DNA of 64,000 bases from Deltaproteobacteria bacterium (GTDB lineage: Bacteria; Myxococcota_A; Bradymonadia; REDH01): contig REDH01000055.1 in NCBI GenBank assembly GCA_007693585.1, positions 1-64,000 of the forward strand, given 5' to 3'. Shown piece after piece: positions 37,277-46,849 of this stretch (position 1 is the first letter of the stretch; each line of letters starts with the position of its first letter). Under the pieces are notes generated by a model, which worked only from the letters and a program-made list of their open reading frames with translations, searched no databases and was not told where the DNA came from. A program made the position numbers and the translations under genes.

Positions 37277-38896
37277 TCAGGGCGATACGCGCCCGGCGAA
37301 CTCCCGAAGGAAGTGACGCGGTTCGAGCGCCTCCCCCGTCGCCTCCTCCACGAGACGCTCCCAGGGGAGCCGGGCACCAGGGCGAAACACCCGCGCGATC
37401 AGCAACTCACCGGCCGCCAGGTTGTCCGAGAGCGTGCGCTCCCCGCTCTCCTCGAGGAGGACCGCCCGCAACTGCGACGCCAGCAGCTCCCCCAGCAGAT
37501 AGTTCGGGTAGTAGACCGGCGCCAGCGCCAGGTGGATCTTCGCGGCCCAGTCCTCGCGCCCTGCGCGGTCGGGGGGCACCTCCACCAGCTGGTATCGCTG
37601 CTTCAGCGCATACCAGGTCTCGGCCAGATCGCCGGCCTGCGGGTCCGCATACAGCGCCCGCTCGAAATGGACCATCACCAGCACCCAGCGCGCGAAGAGC
37701 AGCATCTCGAAGGCCTGCTCCCGCCGCAACGCCGCCGCCAGGGGCGTCACCTCGTCGGCGGGGGCCCCCGCGAACTCCACCAGGAACTCGGGATCCATCG
37801 CCTGTCGCCCCAGCCACATGGCCACCGCCTCGGTCACCAGGGTGTGCGCCGGCTCCCGCAGCAGCCACGGCAGCCCCGGATCCAGGTAGCGCTCGTACAC
37901 CGCGTGCCCGCCCTCGTGGAGCATCGTCATGGCCCAGGTCCGACCCCGCCGATTGTTCGACAGGATCCGCACGTCCCCCGACCGATCCAGGTGGACGCAG
38001 AACGCGTGCTGGCTCTTCCCCGCGCGCGGCTCGAGGTCCGAGGACGCCATCACCGGACGCAGGTTCATGCCCAGACCGTCGAGGAACCGGGTCGCCAGAT
38101 CGGCCGGATCGCGGCCCGCCAACCACGACTCCAGCGCCTCGCCCACATCCTCGAGGCCCGGCGAGCGCTGGAAGAAGGGGTCCGCACCGGCCCACACCCC
38201 GAGCTCGTCCTCCGCCACCCCGAACCGGTCGGCCAGCCGACCGTCGAGCCGGGCCTTGCGCACCCGGTACGGTTCCCGTGTGTCGCGCTCGATCCGGCCG
38301 AGCAGCCCCATCAGCCAGCCCTCGTCGAGCCCCTGATGGGCCAGCCCCATCGCGAACCCGTCCCGATGACCCTGCGCCCGCGCCAGCTCGTTGCGCAGCC
38401 CCGCCAGGCGTCGCACCGCCTCCGCCACCGCGTCCCCCACCTGCATCGACGCCTCCCACGCCTCACGACGACGGGCCACGTCCCGCTCGCCCTCGAACAC
38501 CGCCTCGATCGCCGGCCCCGACAGCTCCTCCCCCGAACCATCCCGCCCCCGGAACCCATGGTAACGCGCCTGCAGCGCCACCTCCTCCCGCACGATCTCC
38601 CGCCGGAGCTCCCCCGGACCCGCACACCGCGCCTGCTCCCGCGCCACCCGCTCGAGCTGCCGACGCAGCAGGCTCCCCGCCTCCAGCTCCTCCATCCATC
38701 CGCGGACCCGCGCCGCCTCCTCCGGGCGCCCGTAGAGGTCATCGATGGCCAGGGCGGAGGCCTCCGCCACCCGCGCTGCCTCCTCGACTCCCTCCCCCGT
38801 CGCCAGGTCCCACCAGGCCCGCCGCTGCGCAAGCTCGTGCCCGCGCACCGCCTCCGCCAGCGCCTCCACGTACCGCGCCGCCTCCTGCTCCACCAT
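37277..38896 (-). CDS. Gluzincin metallopeptidase, M2/M3-like
   Basis: 539 residues, almost entirely helical. The zinc site is HEGGH (MTMLHEGGHAVYERY) with the third ligand Glu in TEAVAM about 30 residues on. The surrounding FCVHLDRSGDVRILSNN and CEAM-free tail YYPNYLLGELLASQL resemble the M3/M2 and carboxypeptidase Taq (M32) superfamily. No signal peptide, so probably a cytosolic peptidase. ATG 38896 follows GGGAGGTG. The gene is first in a string with the repeat protein and pyrC; whether it works on a common substrate is not evident. Confidence 0.8.
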   Translation of the reverse strand: MVEQEAARYVEALAEAVRGHELAQRRAWWDLATGEGVEEAARVAEASALAIDDLYGRPEEAARVRGWMEELEAGSLLRRQLERVAREQARCAGPGELRREIVREEVALQARYHGFRGRDGSGEELSGPAIEAVFEGERDVARRREAWEASMQVGDAVAEAVRRLAGLRNELARAQGHRDGFAMGLAHQGLDEGWLMGLLGRIERDTREPYRVRKARLDGRLADRFGVAEDELGVWAGADPFFQRSPGLEDVGEALESWLAGRDPADLATRFLDGLGMNLRPVMASSDLEPRAGKSQHAFCVHLDRSGDVRILSNNRRGRTWAMTMLHEGGHAVYERYLDPGLPWLLREPAHTLVTEAVAMWLGRQAMDPEFLVEFAGAPADEVTPLAAALRREQAFEMLLFARWVLVMVHFERALYADPQAGDLAETWYALKQRYQLVEVPPDRAGREDWAAKIHLALAPVYYPNYLLGELLASQLRAVLLEESGERTLSDNLAAGELLIARVFRPGARLPWERLVEEATGEALEPRHFLREFAGRVSP

Positions 38897-39045
38897 CCCG
38901 ACACCTCCCGGCTCCCGAACCTCCCGCTCCGCGGTGCGGGACGTGTCGCCCCGCACCGCCCCTGTCAACCATGGTGGATTTCCCACGCCAACCATCCTAT
39001 CCCCTCCCCCGGGCCTTCCCTACCCCTGCACCCGCGGACCCGCCC

Positions 39046-39816
39046 ATGGAACACCTCGACCAGCTCCTCCAGAGACCCATCGAGGAAGCGCGCTTCGCCG
39101 CCTTCGACCTCGAGACCACCAGCACCGACACCCGCGTCGCCCGCATCATCGAGATCGGCGTCGCCGTCTTCGAGAACGGCAGGGTCGTCGACCGCTGGCA
39201 GCAGCTCGTCGACCCCGAGGAGACCCTCGACCCGAAGATCACCGAGCTCACCGGAATCTCCGAGGACGACCTGCGCGGACAGCCCGTCCTGCGCGACGTC
39301 CTCGACACGCTCCTCGATCTGCTCGCCCCCCAGCCCCTGCTCGCCTACAACCACGCCTACGACCTCGGCGTGCTCCAGGCCGAACTCGCCCGCTGCGGAC
39401 GCACCGCCGAGTTCCCCCCGTGCCTCGACCCCCTGCCCTTCTGCTGGCGCTACCTCCGCAAGGCCGGCCGCACACGCAACGCCCGCCTCGGGACCGTCTG
39501 CGAACACCTCGGCATCCCCCTCGAGGACGCCCACCGCGCCGACCACGACGCCGAAGCCGCCGGACGCGTCCTCCTCGCCCTCCCCGGCATCGCCGAACTC
39601 CCGCCCACCCTCCGGGACTTCCTCGGCCTGCAGGCCGCGCTCCACCAGGCCATGGAGGAGGAGTTCGCCCGCTTCCGCGACCGCGACGGCAAGCGCAGCG
39701 AAGTGTCCCTCAACCCCGACGAGGTCGTCATCGAACTCGGCGCCGCCTTCCTCTACGGTGACGAGCATGACCCCATCCGCGCGCTCTACCGCCGCGTCCC
39801 CGACCTGCGCGGCTGA
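39046..39816 (+). CDS. DEDDh 3'-5' exonuclease (DnaQ-like)
   Basis: 256 residues. An exonuclease of the Pol III epsilon family. Exo I is FDLETT, Exo II has YNHAYDLGVL, and Exo III is HRADHDAEAAGRV, giving the DEDDh set. The C-terminal part, with LNPDEVVIELGAAFLYG, is not part of the standard epsilon. ATG 39046 is preferred because an earlier in-frame Met lacks an SD. Without a polymerase-contact motif it may be a stand-alone repair nuclease rather than the replicative proofreader. Confidence 0.88.
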   Translation: MEHLDQLLQRPIEEARFAAFDLETTSTDTRVARIIEIGVAVFENGRVVDRWQQLVDPEETLDPKITELTGISEDDLRGQPVLRDVLDTLLDLLAPQPLLAYNHAYDLGVLQAELARCGRTAEFPPCLDPLPFCWRYLRKAGRTRNARLGTVCEHLGIPLEDAHRADHDAEAAGRVLLALPGIAELPPTLRDFLGLQAALHQAMEEEFARFRDRDGKRSEVSLNPDEVVIELGAAFLYGDEHDPIRALYRRVPDLRG

Positions 39817-39861
39817 ACCGCTCCCCGCACCGGCCGCCTCCGGGGCGCCATCACGCTCCGA

Positions 39862-42648
39862 CTACCCCCGGGCCGCCATGCGGAGCTGCCGACCCTCCAC
39901 CCACGCCTCCGCACCGTCCGCATAGCGCACCTGAAACCGCCCCCCCGCGTCCGGTCCCCGCACGATCTCCGCCGCGCGCCACTGCCCGTCGGGCCTCTGG
40001 ACCTCCACGGCCAGCGCCGAACTCCCCGGCGTCGCGGAGGACTCGCCCCCCGACACCGCGCGCCGGGGTCGTGGCGGCGCAACGATCTCCGGACGCGAAG
40101 CACGGGACCCGTCCGACCCCGCCGAAGCCCCGACCGCCGCAGGCTCGCCCCCCGACACCACCCCCGGGGGCGCCGACACCACCGGCTCGGCCACCGGAAT
40201 GCTCGTCGCCCCGGCCGGCACCGCCACCGGGATGATCCCCGTCAACGCCCGGGTCCGCGTGGCCCGCGGCACCTCCACGATCGCCGCCTCGAACTCCAAC
40301 AGCGGCATCCGCGCGAAACCGAACGTGCGCGCGAGCACGACCTCGGGGAAAGCCTCCCGACGGCTGTTGTACCGCTCCACCGCGTCGTTCAGGCCGCTCC
40401 GCGTCAGCGCGATGTCGTTCTCGAGCGCGGTCAGCAGCTCCTCGAGCTCGCGAAACAGCCCGTCCGACCCGAGCGAAGGGTAGGCTTCGCGCAGGGCCCG
40501 GAGCTGCGGACCGAGCGCCTGCACCCGGGTACGGGATGCCTCCTCCTCCACCCGCGAGGCCGTCCGCAGCTCGGCGACACGCTCGAGCAGGGACGCCTCG
40601 TGCGCGGCGAACCCGCGCACCACCGGGAGCACAGACTGCACGAGGTCGTGTCGCTTCTTGAGGGCCACGTCGATGTTCGCGCGGTTGCGCTCCACCCGCT
40701 GACGCAGGAACACCAGATCGTTGTACATCAGGACCACATGCAGGATCGCCAGGTAGACCGGTCCCACCAGCGCCGCCATCAGATAGTCCGTCGCGGCGAA
40801 GCTGCCCGCGATGCCGAATCCGAGCAGCGCCGCGAGCACGAACGCGTTGATGCCGAGGTTCAGCAGGAACTGCGCCACGCGCGCCTTCCGGATCATCACC
40901 TCCCGCTCCGAGAGGTTCGAGACGATGTAGGGATCCGTCTCGTCCCCGCGCACGATGCACAGGCGATCCCCGCTGGTCTCGTCGATCTCCGCCGTGCCGA
41001 GCACGTAGAGCGCATCCCCCGGGCGAATGGCACGCTCGGTATAGGTGCGCCGCCCGCCCCCCGAGCGGCACGTATGCGACGTGTAGTACTCGCAACCCAG
41101 CGGATAGATCCGGATGCGCCCCGAGCTGTCGATGCTCTCGAACGGCGCCCAGGTCCGTTCGTCGTGGATCGTCACCCAGGAACTGTTCTTGCCCGAACCG
41201 CGCTTCTCCTGCACGACGTAATGATACCACAGACACGGGAGACGGGAGACCGGACCGTTGAAGGTGTGCCCCCCCTCGCCCCCGCCCGGAACCTCCCCGG
41301 TGGCCGAGGTGCACGGCGCCGCTGATCCGCCGATCTCCACCAGACCGAAGCTGACCCCGGCCGCCGGCGTCGTCGGAAGATTCTCGATCAGGCGCTTCAC
41401 GCGCACCCGACGAATGCCGAACAGCCCGAAGAGGAAGGCGCCCACGAGCCCCACCACCAGGAAGATCACCGCCCAGACGGACCGGAGACGCGCCGGCTCC
41501 CAGGCCGCGTCCAGCTCCTCCGCCCGGGCGCGCTCGTCCCCATCGAGCGCGAGCGGCTGCAGGGGCGGTACGCTCGCCATCCGGGCCACCAGACGCTCGG
41601 GGAACCGCCCCCGCTGCTCGAGGCTGCGCTCGACCGCCCGGGCCACGTCGATACGCGCCCGCGACAGATGGAACGCCGTCGACGCCGGGAGCCGGTCCAC
41701 ACCCTCGCGCTCGAGGGTCGCCTCCCCCGCCAGGCCCTGCGCCAACCACATGGCCGCCGCCGCCTCCCGAAGGCGCTCGGCGCGATGCGCAGCGTCCACG
41801 AGATCATCGCGCACCATCGCGTAGCCCTGCGCCAGAAGGGCCGAACCGAGCACGATGGAGACCAGCACCACGTAAGCCCGGGTGTCATGCCACCGGAACA
41901 GCCCGAAGAGGAAGAACACCGCGAGACTCAACAGCGTCGTGCCGAGCCAGCTCAGCAGCACGCTCGACAGGGCCATGGACTCGCGCGCCTCCTGCTCGCC
42001 GAGGCGCGAGATGATGGGGCGGTACTGCCCCTCCGCGTCGAACCGGATCGTCGCCGCGCGATCGAGCGTCGAAGGCACCTCCGCCCAGCCGAAGACGAAC
42101 GCCTCGTCTCCCGGATGCAGACGGTACTCCGTGTAGCGCATGTTGCCCGACCGTCGGCGGTGCGAAGACCGCCAGCGAAGATCTGCCCGCAGCGGTTCGC
42201 TCACCCGGATCGCACCGCTGCCGTCATCCACCAGGAACGGGTTCATCCGCCGCTCGTCGCGGACCGTCACCCAGCGCGTGTTCCCCTCGGAGTCCCGCTC
42301 CTCCCGCTCGACATGGTAGCGGTATCCGATGCACGCCGTCCCCGTGTCCGGGGACTGCAACAGGCCGGCCGGACCGGCGAGGGCCGTTCCGGTGATGTTG
42401 ATCTCGCCGGGAAGCGGGGCCCCGGTCGCGCTCTGCGGCACGCGCTCCAGGCGCCGCATGTCGCGGACCTCCTCGAACCCGCACTGCGCCGCCATCCCGC
42501 CCAGCAGCAGGCACAGACCAATGAGCAGCGCCTGGCCCACGGCGAGGAGCACGCGCACCCACAACCTGCGGCCCCGGCCGTCGGAACGGCTCGCGTCCTC
42601 CGGGGCCACCGGCGCACCCGACGCCTCGCCTGGAACGGTCTCGGCCAT
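39862..42648 (-). CDS. GIDE-GIDE-LemA-Tudor-like membrane fusion protein
   Basis: 928-residue multi-pass protein with an unusual architecture. A transmembrane segment at 31-51 is followed by a GIDE-like domain at about 70-205 (CIGYRYHVEREER, VRDERR, RLHPGDEAFVFG). Further transmembrane segments lie at 229-250, 258-276 and 391-411. A second GIDE-like domain spans about 430-580 (PCLWYHYVVQEKRG, TIHDERTWAPF, RPGDALYVLG), then segments at 594-615 and 622-643, and a LemA-like domain at 640-800 (YNDLVFLRQRVERNR, ending VERYNSRREAFPEVVLARTFGF). A Pro/Ser linker leads to a Tudor-like tail (880-923). Likely a membrane scaffold; function unknown. ATG 42648 follows GGGGAGCG. Confidence 0.8.
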   Translation of the reverse strand: MAETVPGEASGAPVAPEDASRSDGRGRRLWVRVLLAVGQALLIGLCLLLGGMAAQCGFEEVRDMRRLERVPQSATGAPLPGEINITGTALAGPAGLLQSPDTGTACIGYRYHVEREERDSEGNTRWVTVRDERRMNPFLVDDGSGAIRVSEPLRADLRWRSSHRRRSGNMRYTEYRLHPGDEAFVFGWAEVPSTLDRAATIRFDAEGQYRPIISRLGEQEARESMALSSVLLSWLGTTLLSLAVFFLFGLFRWHDTRAYVVLVSIVLGSALLAQGYAMVRDDLVDAAHRAERLREAAAAMWLAQGLAGEATLEREGVDRLPASTAFHLSRARIDVARAVERSLEQRGRFPERLVARMASVPPLQPLALDGDERARAEELDAAWEPARLRSVWAVIFLVVGLVGAFLFGLFGIRRVRVKRLIENLPTTPAAGVSFGLVEIGGSAAPCTSATGEVPGGGEGGHTFNGPVSRLPCLWYHYVVQEKRGSGKNSSWVTIHDERTWAPFESIDSSGRIRIYPLGCEYYTSHTCRSGGGRRTYTERAIRPGDALYVLGTAEIDETSGDRLCIVRGDETDPYIVSNLSEREVMIRKARVAQFLLNLGINAFVLAALLGFGIAGSFAATDYLMAALVGPVYLAILHVVLMYNDLVFLRQRVERNRANIDVALKKRHDLVQSVLPVVRGFAAHEASLLERVAELRTASRVEEEASRTRVQALGPQLRALREAYPSLGSDGLFRELEELLTALENDIALTRSGLNDAVERYNSRREAFPEVVLARTFGFARMPLLEFEAAIVEVPRATRTRALTGIIPVAVPAGATSIPVAEPVVSAPPGVVSGGEPAAVGASAGSDGSRASRPEIVAPPRPRRAVSGGESSATPGSSALAVEVQRPDGQWRAAEIVRGPDAGGRFQVRYADGAEAWVEGRQLRMAARG

Positions 42649-42687
42649 ACTCGCTCCCCGGGGGCCACACCCCCGTGCACCCACGTC

Positions 42688-44271
42688 TCAGAGTCCGTAG
42701 GTCGTGCTCACCCCGGGCCCGAAGGGCAAGCCCAGCGTGATCCACAGCACGAGCATCACCACCCAGCCCAGGAAGAGGGCGATGGAGTAGGGCACCATCG
42801 CCGTCAGGATGGTGCCGATGCCCGCCTCCCGATCATACTTCTTCGCGAACACGATGATGATGGGCAGGTAGGGCATCAGCGGCGTGATGATGTTCGTCAC
42901 CGAGTCCCCGATGCGATACGCGGCCTGAACGGCCTCCGGACTGAGGTTCATCTGCATCATCATCGGGACGAAGATCGGCGCCATGAACGCCCACTTCGCC
43001 GAGGCGCTGCCGACGAAGATGTTCATGGTGGCGGAGACGACGAGGAAGGCGAGCAGCAGCGGGATCCCCGTGAAGCCGATGCTCGACAGCACCTCGGCCC
43101 CCCGGACGGCGGTGACCGCACCGAGGTTCGTCCAGTTGAAGTAGGCCACGAACTGGCCGGCGATGAACGCGAGCACGATGTAGGCCCCCATCGTCGCCAT
43201 CGAGTCGGAGGCGAGCTCGGCCACGTCCTTGTCGTTGCGGATCGTGCCCGTGATCGCCCCGTACACGATGCCCGGGATGATGAAGAGAATGGTGATGAGG
43301 ATCTCGATGGACTCGAAGAACGGCGCGAGCACGTCCACCGCCGGCTGCGTCGGCTCGATCACGTCCCGCAGCGGGCTTCCCGGGTGGATCGCGAGCAGGC
43401 TGATCAGGCCCGTGAGGACCGCCGCCACGAGGGTGCTCACCCCGAACGCCCGCTTCTCGCGCGACGTGGGCTGGGACGGCGGCTCGAGCGCGCTGGACGC
43501 CCGGGACCGATCCCACGGCCCCAGCATCGGTTCCACGATCCGCGTGGTCACCAGCGTACCGATGATCGTCACCAGAAACACCGAGGCCACCATGAAATAC
43601 CAGTTCGCCGTGGCGTTCACGCTGTACGTCGGATCGATGGTCTGCGCCGCCTGGTGGGTCAGCCGCGCGAGCATCGGATCGAGTCCCGTGATGAAGAGGT
43701 TCGCGCTGAACCCGCCGCTCACCCCCGCGTAGGCCGCAGCGAGCCCCGCGATCGGATGGCGACCGATGCCGGCGAAGAGCAACGCGCCCAGGGGTGTCAG
43801 CACCACGTACCCCGCGTCGGCCACCATCGAACTCATCACGCTCGCGAACACCAGCGCAGCCGTGATCGCCGACGGCGGAACCGATCCCACGATCAACCGC
43901 AGGCCCATCGTGATGAATCCGGTCCGTTCGGCCACCCCGATGCCGATCATCACCGTCAGCACCGGCCCGAGCGGAGCGAACTCGATGAAGTTGTCCACCG
44001 CGCTCAGGAACATCCACCGAACCCCCTCCCAGCTCAGGAGGCTCTGCACCACCATGGTCTGGCTCTCGCCCGTGCGCTGGACCACGTCCGCCGATGCGCC
44101 GGCGAAGACCACCGACACGAACACCACGCCCGCGGTCAGCAGGAAGAAGAGCGTCAGCGGGTCCGGAAGGCGGTTCCCCACCGCCTCCACCCGGGTGAGG
44201 AGTGCCACCAGTCGGCTGGGAGGAGGCGAGCCGCCAGGAGGCGGCGGGCTGGGCGACGCGTCTGCGCTCAT
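42688..44271 (-). CDS. AbgT-family transporter
   Basis: 527 residues with about 11-13 membrane segments. Landmarks are RVEAVGNRLPDP at the start, SSMVADAGYVVLTPLGALLF, SGGFSANLFITGLDP, GSASAKWAFMAPIFVPMM and TNIITPLMPYLPII. AbgT proteins import p-aminobenzoyl-glutamate or, in some cases, export sulfonamides; which applies here cannot be read from sequence. The start at 44271 was chosen because the longer frame adds an Arg-rich tail. It lies 39 bp upstream of the GIDE-LemA start. Confidence 0.92.
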   Translation of the reverse strand: MSADASPSPPPPGGSPPPSRLVALLTRVEAVGNRLPDPLTLFFLLTAGVVFVSVVFAGASADVVQRTGESQTMVVQSLLSWEGVRWMFLSAVDNFIEFAPLGPVLTVMIGIGVAERTGFITMGLRLIVGSVPPSAITAALVFASVMSSMVADAGYVVLTPLGALLFAGIGRHPIAGLAAAYAGVSGGFSANLFITGLDPMLARLTHQAAQTIDPTYSVNATANWYFMVASVFLVTIIGTLVTTRIVEPMLGPWDRSRASSALEPPSQPTSREKRAFGVSTLVAAVLTGLISLLAIHPGSPLRDVIEPTQPAVDVLAPFFESIEILITILFIIPGIVYGAITGTIRNDKDVAELASDSMATMGAYIVLAFIAGQFVAYFNWTNLGAVTAVRGAEVLSSIGFTGIPLLLAFLVVSATMNIFVGSASAKWAFMAPIFVPMMMQMNLSPEAVQAAYRIGDSVTNIITPLMPYLPIIIVFAKKYDREAGIGTILTAMVPYSIALFLGWVVMLVLWITLGLPFGPGVSTTYGL

Positions 44272-44365
44272 GGGACCTCGGGCTCGTCGGGGGGAAACGG
44301 ACGTGCGCACGGCCGACATCGACCGCTGCCGACGTCCGGTCCGAACCGACGGCAGCTTTCCCGAT

Positions 44366-45001
44366 TCAACCCCGGCTGTCGAGAGCCCTTCGAATCCGGT
44401 CGGTCACCTCGTCCAGCCCACCGACGCCATCCACGCGAAGGAGAAGCCCCCGCTCCTCGTAGTACGGCACGATCGGCGCCGTCTCCGCATGGTACTTCTC
44501 GAGCCGCGCCCGGCAGGCCTCCTCCGTGTCGTCCCGGCGCTGAACCAGCCGCCCTTCCACCGATGCCGGCGGAGGATTGAACGTCAGATGATAGATCGCC
44601 CCCGTCTCCGGATCCGACCGGCGACCCGTGATCCGTTCGACGATCAGCGCGTCCGGCACCTCGATCAGCAGCACCACGTCGAGCTGCTTCCCCGCAGCCT
44701 GCATCGCCGCGTCCAGCGCCTCGGCCTGCGGCCGCGTGCGCGGAAACCCGTCGAGCATGAACCCCGCCGACGCATCCGGACGGGCGATCCGCTCGAGCAC
44801 CAGGTCGATGACCAGGCTGTCGGGCACGAGCGCGCCAGCCTGCATGTATTCGTCCGCACGCCGCCCGAGCTCGGTCCCGTCCTTCACCGCCGCACGGAGC
44901 ATGTCCCCGCTCGAGATGTGCACGATCGACAGGGCGTCGACCAGCCTGGCGGCCTGGGTGCCCTTGCCCGCTCCGGGGGGACCAACGAGAATCATTCGCA
45001 T
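44366..45001 (-). CDS. adk: Adenylate kinase
   Basis: 211 residues. It keeps ATP, ADP and AMP in balance. The P-loop is GPPGAGKGTQA, the NMP-binding region HISSGDMLRAA, FMLDGFPRTRPQAEAL, and the lid arginine region GRRSDPETGAIYHLTFNPPP. The lid has no Cys cluster, so it is the zinc-free form. The start at 45001 (MRMIL) matches family N-termini; an ATG at 45019 is also possible. The gene ends 94 bp upstream of the AbgT gene. Confidence 0.96.
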   Translation of the reverse strand: MRMILVGPPGAGKGTQAARLVDALSIVHISSGDMLRAAVKDGTELGRRADEYMQAGALVPDSLVIDLVLERIARPDASAGFMLDGFPRTRPQAEALDAAMQAAGKQLDVVLLIEVPDALIVERITGRRSDPETGAIYHLTFNPPPASVEGRLVQRRDDTEEACRARLEKYHAETAPIVPYYEERGLLLRVDGVGGLDEVTDRIRRALDSRG

Positions 45002-45391
45002 CGCGTCTGCCTGAGTCATGGTCTGGGAAGACGACCGCCGGGGACCGACAGGACCCCCGGCTCGTCGGCCACCGCCCTTACCCATCCGCGGACCGTCCCG
45101 CAACGCCCATGCGGCGACGACGATGGTCCGGAACTCCCGGGCGACCCGGTGCGAAGGGCCCGCAAGCACGACACGCAGGCGACTGGATCGACGCCCGCGC
45201 CGCCCACGCCGCTCGAACGCGTGTCACGAAGAACCACCGACCGTGACATGCGGGCGACTACAGCACCCGGGGCCACCGATTGGAAACCGGGAAGACGCCA
45301 CACCGAAGCCTCCCGGGGAAAGGACCTTCCGCGCGCAACGACGGCCCCGGGGCCGCAACCGCTCCGGCACCGAACTTCCGGAGCAGCAACC
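45002..45391. other. Intergenic region between comEA-like gene and adk
   Basis: 390 bp with no supported gene; short frames on both strands look like GC-driven noise. It should hold the adk promoter (minus strand), but none is clear. It contains the perfect palindrome CGGCCCCGGGGCCG at 45342-45355 and a hairpin at 45361-45384. Confidence 0.45.
45361..45384 (-). terminator. Hairpin after the ComEA-like gene
   Basis: GCTCCGG (45361-45367) pairs with CCGGAGC (45378-45384). It starts 8 bp after the comEA-like stop, reading the minus strand. No U-tract follows, so termination may be Rho-assisted. Confidence 0.45.
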
Positions 45392-46045
45392 TCAGTGCGC
45401 GACGACCACCCAGGGCCGCAGCCGCTCCAGCGTGGCCGGTCCGATGCCCCGGACCCGAAGAAGATCCTCCTCCCGTGCGTACGGACGCCCCTCCACGATG
45501 CGCTGCGCGATGGCCGGCCCCACCCCCGGAAGCCGCTGAAGCTGACGAGAGGACGCCACGTTCAGGTCCACCGGACGACTCGGCGGACGCGACGACGTGC
45601 GGCGCGACGACGCGCGCGGGGACGAGTTGGCCACCTCACTCTCCGCCTGCCCGGACCGCGTTTCCACGAGCGCCTCGGAACCGGAAGCTTCCTCGATCGA
45701 CTGCCGGGCCGCGACCAGGGCAGCGCCCACCCCCTCGGCCGCCGCCTCCGTCACGAAGAGCCGCCACTCGCGTTCGGCACGCACGTCCAGCGGCTCCAGC
45801 TCGATCTCCACCGGCGGCGGCGAGCCCCACTGAAGCTGAACCACCACCCCGATCACCCCCGCCACGAGGGCGGCCCACTCCGCCCGCACGATCCACCGAA
45901 TCCGCCTCTCCCGAACACACTCCATCCCCGACGACACCCGCTCTACCGCCTCGGAACGTCGCGTTCCTTCCGAGTTCTCCCGCTGCTTCGCTGAACTCCC
46001 GGAGCGCCTCGGCGCGTTCCCCGTACGCACTGCATTCACAGCCAT
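45392..46045 (-). CDS. ComEA-like helix-hairpin-helix DNA-binding membrane protein
   Basis: 217 residues. A positively charged start precedes one membrane segment (AEWAALVAGVIGVVVQLQW). After a periplasmic linker rich in Ser/Arg, the C-terminal 60 residues are a double HhH of the ComEA type: LNVASSRQLQRLPGVGPAIAQRIVEGR and RVRGIGPATLERLRP (in segments). Such proteins bind DNA in the periplasm for uptake in transformation. ATG 46045 has GAGGGAGGA upstream. No other competence gene is near except the distant PilB-like ATPase, so a role in transformation is only possible. Confidence 0.8.
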   Translation of the reverse strand: MAVNAVRTGNAPRRSGSSAKQRENSEGTRRSEAVERVSSGMECVRERRIRWIVRAEWAALVAGVIGVVVQLQWGSPPPVEIELEPLDVRAEREWRLFVTEAAAEGVGAALVAARQSIEEASGSEALVETRSGQAESEVANSSPRASSRRTSSRPPSRPVDLNVASSRQLQRLPGVGPAIAQRIVEGRPYAREEDLLRVRGIGPATLERLRPWVVVAH

Positions 46046-46183
46046 GTCCGGGTCCTCCCTCATGATGACTGCACACCTCGGCCTGTCCGCAGCAGCACGA
46101 CTCGGCCACGGAAGGCGACCACTGCCGACATCGTCCGAACGCAGCCCGCGTTGCACAGCCATGTGCGCAACCCGCAACGCCGG

Positions 46184-46849
46184 TCAGCTCGTCGGCTCTC
46201 CCTCGTGCACGGCGCGCTCCCCGTCCTCGATTCTCTCGCCCGCCGCGCTCGCTTCGCTCTCCGGATCGTCGTCTTCGGCGTTGCGCTTGAGGTCGTGGAG
46301 CATCTCCTCCATGAACGGTTCGATGAACTCGAGGTTGGCGAACGGCCCGAAGAGGTGAATCCGGTCGTGGTGATCCTCGACCTCGATGGGGATGGACACG
46401 GACACCCGCCCCTTCTCCATGCGATCGATGCCGAACGTGTGACTCGATATCCGGCTTCGCGGAATGGCGAGACCGGTGCGCGAACGGCCGAGAAGCACCT
46501 CGTGGTCGGTCAGGCCGATGTAGTGGCGGTGGGCGAAGAGGGTCCAGCGGCTGATCGTCCAGGTGCACCAGCTTGTGAAGGCCATCAGCACCGTGAACCC
46601 GGCCCAGTGGATGGGCAGGACCAGTCCGCTGCGGCGCCACAGGAGCGCCGCAGCGAGAACGGCGAAGAACGAGAGGATGCCGAGGAAGATGAACCCGGGA
46701 CGGTTGATCCGGTAGCGGAACGTGCGGACCCCGCCCTGGCGGAGCCACCCCAGGATGGCCTCCTCGCCCTCCAGGAAGCGGATCGCCTCGGGCGGCCTGG
46801 GGGTCGTGGGTTCCGGGCTGGACGGGCGGCGGATCTTCCTTCGACTCAT
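46184..46849 (-). CDS. Conserved membrane protein with PH-like domain
   Basis: 221 residues. Two adjacent membrane segments (FIFLGILSFFAVLAAALLW and WAGFTVLMAFTSWCTW) follow a 50-residue cytosolic start. Then comes a beta-rich part (LTDHEVLLGRSRTGLAIPRSRI in pieces) resembling bacterial PH domains of the YdbS type, and an acidic tail. Function unknown. The start overlaps the recF stop (ATGA), placing it in the dnaN-recF transcript, perhaps by chance. Confidence 0.7.
   Translation of the reverse strand: MSRRKIRRPSSPEPTTPRPPEAIRFLEGEEAILGWLRQGGVRTFRYRINRPGFIFLGILSFFAVLAAALLWRRSGLVLPIHWAGFTVLMAFTSWCTWTISRWTLFAHRHYIGLTDHEVLLGRSRTGLAIPRSRISSHTFGIDRMEKGRVSVSIPIEVEDHHDRIHLFGPFANLEFIEPFMEEMLHDLKRNAEDDDPESEASAAGERIEDGERAVHEGEPTS

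Noticed and set aside
45002-45391. Short open frames upstream of adk
   Set aside because: No conserved motif or good ribosome binding site; typical GC noise.
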